Below, in pieces: positions 54,126 through 64,000 of a stretch of 64,000 nucleotides of DNA. Location of the stretch: the NCBI GenBank assembly GCA_018105865.1, contig CM030835.1:9163416-9227415 (forward strand), given 5' to 3'. The notes below the pieces were generated by a model that worked only from the letters and a program-made list of their open reading frames with translations, had not been told where the DNA came from and ran no database searches. Within the stretch, counting starts at the first letter, position 1. Every line of letters begins with the position of its first letter. The position numbers and the translations under genes were made by a program. The DNA is from Metaphire vulgaris (Eukaryota > Annelida > Clitellata > Crassiclitellata > Megascolecidae).

Positions 54126-54189
54126 GTCGCACGCATCGATATACATTCTGGTCGCACGCACCGAGATAAAATCTCGGTGGTCGCACGCA
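54126..54189 (+). repeat. Three GTCGCACGCA copies upstream of SIK
   Basis: GTCGCACGCA occurs at 54126, 54151 and 54180. Between copies 2 and 3 is a small hairpin ACCGAGAT-AAA-ATCTCGGT. It lies about 0.85 kb upstream of the SIK ATG. Confidence 0.7.
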
Positions 54190-54450
54190 ACATTGGGTTT
54201 GGCTTGTCATACGTAGAAGTTAGAACACAGTACACTGTAGATATTAGGCCTACTGTCACTGAGAAAGCAGCTAGCAAATAATTGAGTAATTGACGTTACA
54301 CTTGAAAATCTATTTGGCATATAATACCAATTTTTACACGTGGATCTGAAAGTTCCAGAGATAAGTCAAAGTGTGAAACTGTGAAAGCATCAAGAGACTG
54401 AAAAAATATATATGCCTAAGCCTAGATAAATGTTCGGTAATTTATGTTAT

Positions 54451-54684
54451 GGCGGGAAGTTAGCAGAATGGCTACAACAATGTACGATAGCGCAGAAGGT
54501 CGCGGGTTCGATGCCCTCAGGAGCCCGAAGGTCGATTCAGTCTTACTTATTAGAGGGCGGTGGTCTAAATGAGGAGCAACATTAACCTGCGAGGTAAAAC
54601 GTGGGTTTGGGGAAAGTAGTGGCAAAGTAATGGGGCGGGAAGTTAGAAGAGTGGAAGATGGCAGACTGAAAAATTGAAAAAATA
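54451..54684 (+). mobile_element. tRNA-derived SINE with 24-bp flanking repeats
   Basis: GGCGGGAAGTTAGCAGAATGG (A box) and GGTCGCGGGTTCGATGCCC (B box) open the element. GCGGGAAGTTAGAAGAGTGG near 54633 is a second partial head. A perfect 24-bp sequence containing GATAAATGTTCGGTAATTTA flanks it at 54423-54446 and 54685-54708, like a target-site duplication. Confidence 0.75.
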
Positions 54685-54922
54685 TAGATAAATGTTCGGT
54701 AATTTATGCTAGAAAATCCAATTGGCCTACTGCTAAAGTGAAAGAGAGATAGTCTTTCGAGTGATCATTGTCTTCACTCTTCACAGCGGAATTTGATAAT
54801 CGATTGTACAATATATTGCGCTAAGTAAGTGCAGCGCGGATGTTGTTGCTGTAGTAAGTAAGATGCTTGATGTCGTCGACGAAGATGGATTGGTGTAAGA
54901 CTCGGTGAGAATTTGTCGGAAC

Positions 54923-63539
<8,617 letters not shown>

Positions 63540-64000
63540 GTATATTTTCTTTGTTACTATCGATGACTATCAGATTCAAGTTCAGTCTAATCTGTAGTTT
63601 AGGAATTTAAATTAAGCAGTTCGTGATTCAAATTCTTTTCATTTTGAAGTTTTTCTTAAGTCAATTCAACAATGAGTTCTTTATATGAAATCCTAGATAT
63701 GTCTGCTCAGTGGCAAAGTTTAGAAATTTGTCAAAAAGTGAACGAGATAGTCAATTATTTGCCAGTACCTTTTGACTTGGCATTTGGTTGCTTAGAAACT
63801 CTTTATATCTATATCAATCTGAGAGTTGATGTCCTATATTTAACATGGTGTAGTAATATTGCTGTTTACCAGGATACTATAATTTGAATTTAAGTCCTGG
63901 TTTGATTTTGAATTTACCAACACCAATAACTGGTTTTCTGTGTATGTGAAAGCCTCTAGAATCTTATATTTGTTTTTGAATTTACTGCTCAGAATTTATA

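Larger units (their letters stand above)
52951..54922. promoter_or_regulatory. Divergent EI24-SIK intergenic region
   Basis: The EI24 start (52950, minus) and SIK start (55044, plus) are divergent and 2.1 kb apart. The left half is AT-rich. From about 53.7 kb CpG becomes frequent (for example around 53750-53850 and 54120-54200) up to SIK exon 1, as expected for one or two unmethylated promoters. It also contains three copies of GTCGCACGCA and a tRNA-derived SINE. No TATA box or start site could be fixed. Confidence 0.4.

Noticed and set aside
54451..54560. Possible tRNA gene (also 21664 and 60395)
   Set aside because: A and B boxes are present but no cloverleaf forms, and three copies share a non-tRNA tail, so these are SINEs.

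Overview
This window is nuclear DNA from an animal. All five clear genes are split by spliceosomal introns, and the intergenic and intronic DNA is full of microsatellites, small hAT-like and pogo-like DNA elements, SINEs and broken non-LTR retrotransposons. The gene set (tetraspanin, DC-STAMP-domain protein, IMMP1L, EI24, SIK kinase), the patchy CpG content and the repeat classes suggest an invertebrate, perhaps a marine deuterostome such as an echinoderm. The species cannot be named from sequence alone.

Layout. 1-15.78 kb: no gene recognised; simple repeats, at least seven short TIR elements and one LINE 3' end. 15.78-24.32 kb (+): a nine-exon tetraspanin of 303 aa whose eight introns are all phase 0 and carry many of the repeats. 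26.43-32.17 kb (-): a three-exon DC-STAMP/DCST-type membrane protein, about 1,009 aa, of the family that includes the sperm-egg fusion factors DCST1/2, SPE-42 and Sneaky. 32.2-39.0 kb: no firm gene; triplet repeats and TIR elements. 39.00-39.95 kb: a decayed hAT transposon sitting inside a TA array. 40.00-44.01 kb (-): IMMP1L, the catalytic subunit of the mitochondrial inner-membrane peptidase, five exons, 157 aa. 47.55-52.95 kb (-): EI24, nine exons, 334 aa. 53.0-55.0 kb: CpG-richer region between the divergent EI24 and SIK genes. 55.04-63.54 kb (+): eight exons of a salt-inducible kinase, which continues past the right edge.

The five genes share no obvious pathway. IMMP1L, EI24 and SIK look like housekeeping or signalling genes in an AT-rich, CpG-poor block. 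The tetraspanin and the DCST gene lie in a CpG-richer, element-dense block. Exon structures were built by hand by matching reading phase across splice sites and comparing with remembered family sequences; no search was run.

Most notable: a set of short elements with 8-bp target duplications and at least six different terminal repeats, many of which share one internal motif (GACCTTTTTTGCTTGTCA); a hAT element whose ends are packed with GATC; two GC-AG introns in neighbouring genes; a 96-bp near-perfect hairpin in an IMMP1L intron; and about twenty-fold excess of the octamer TAGGCCTA.
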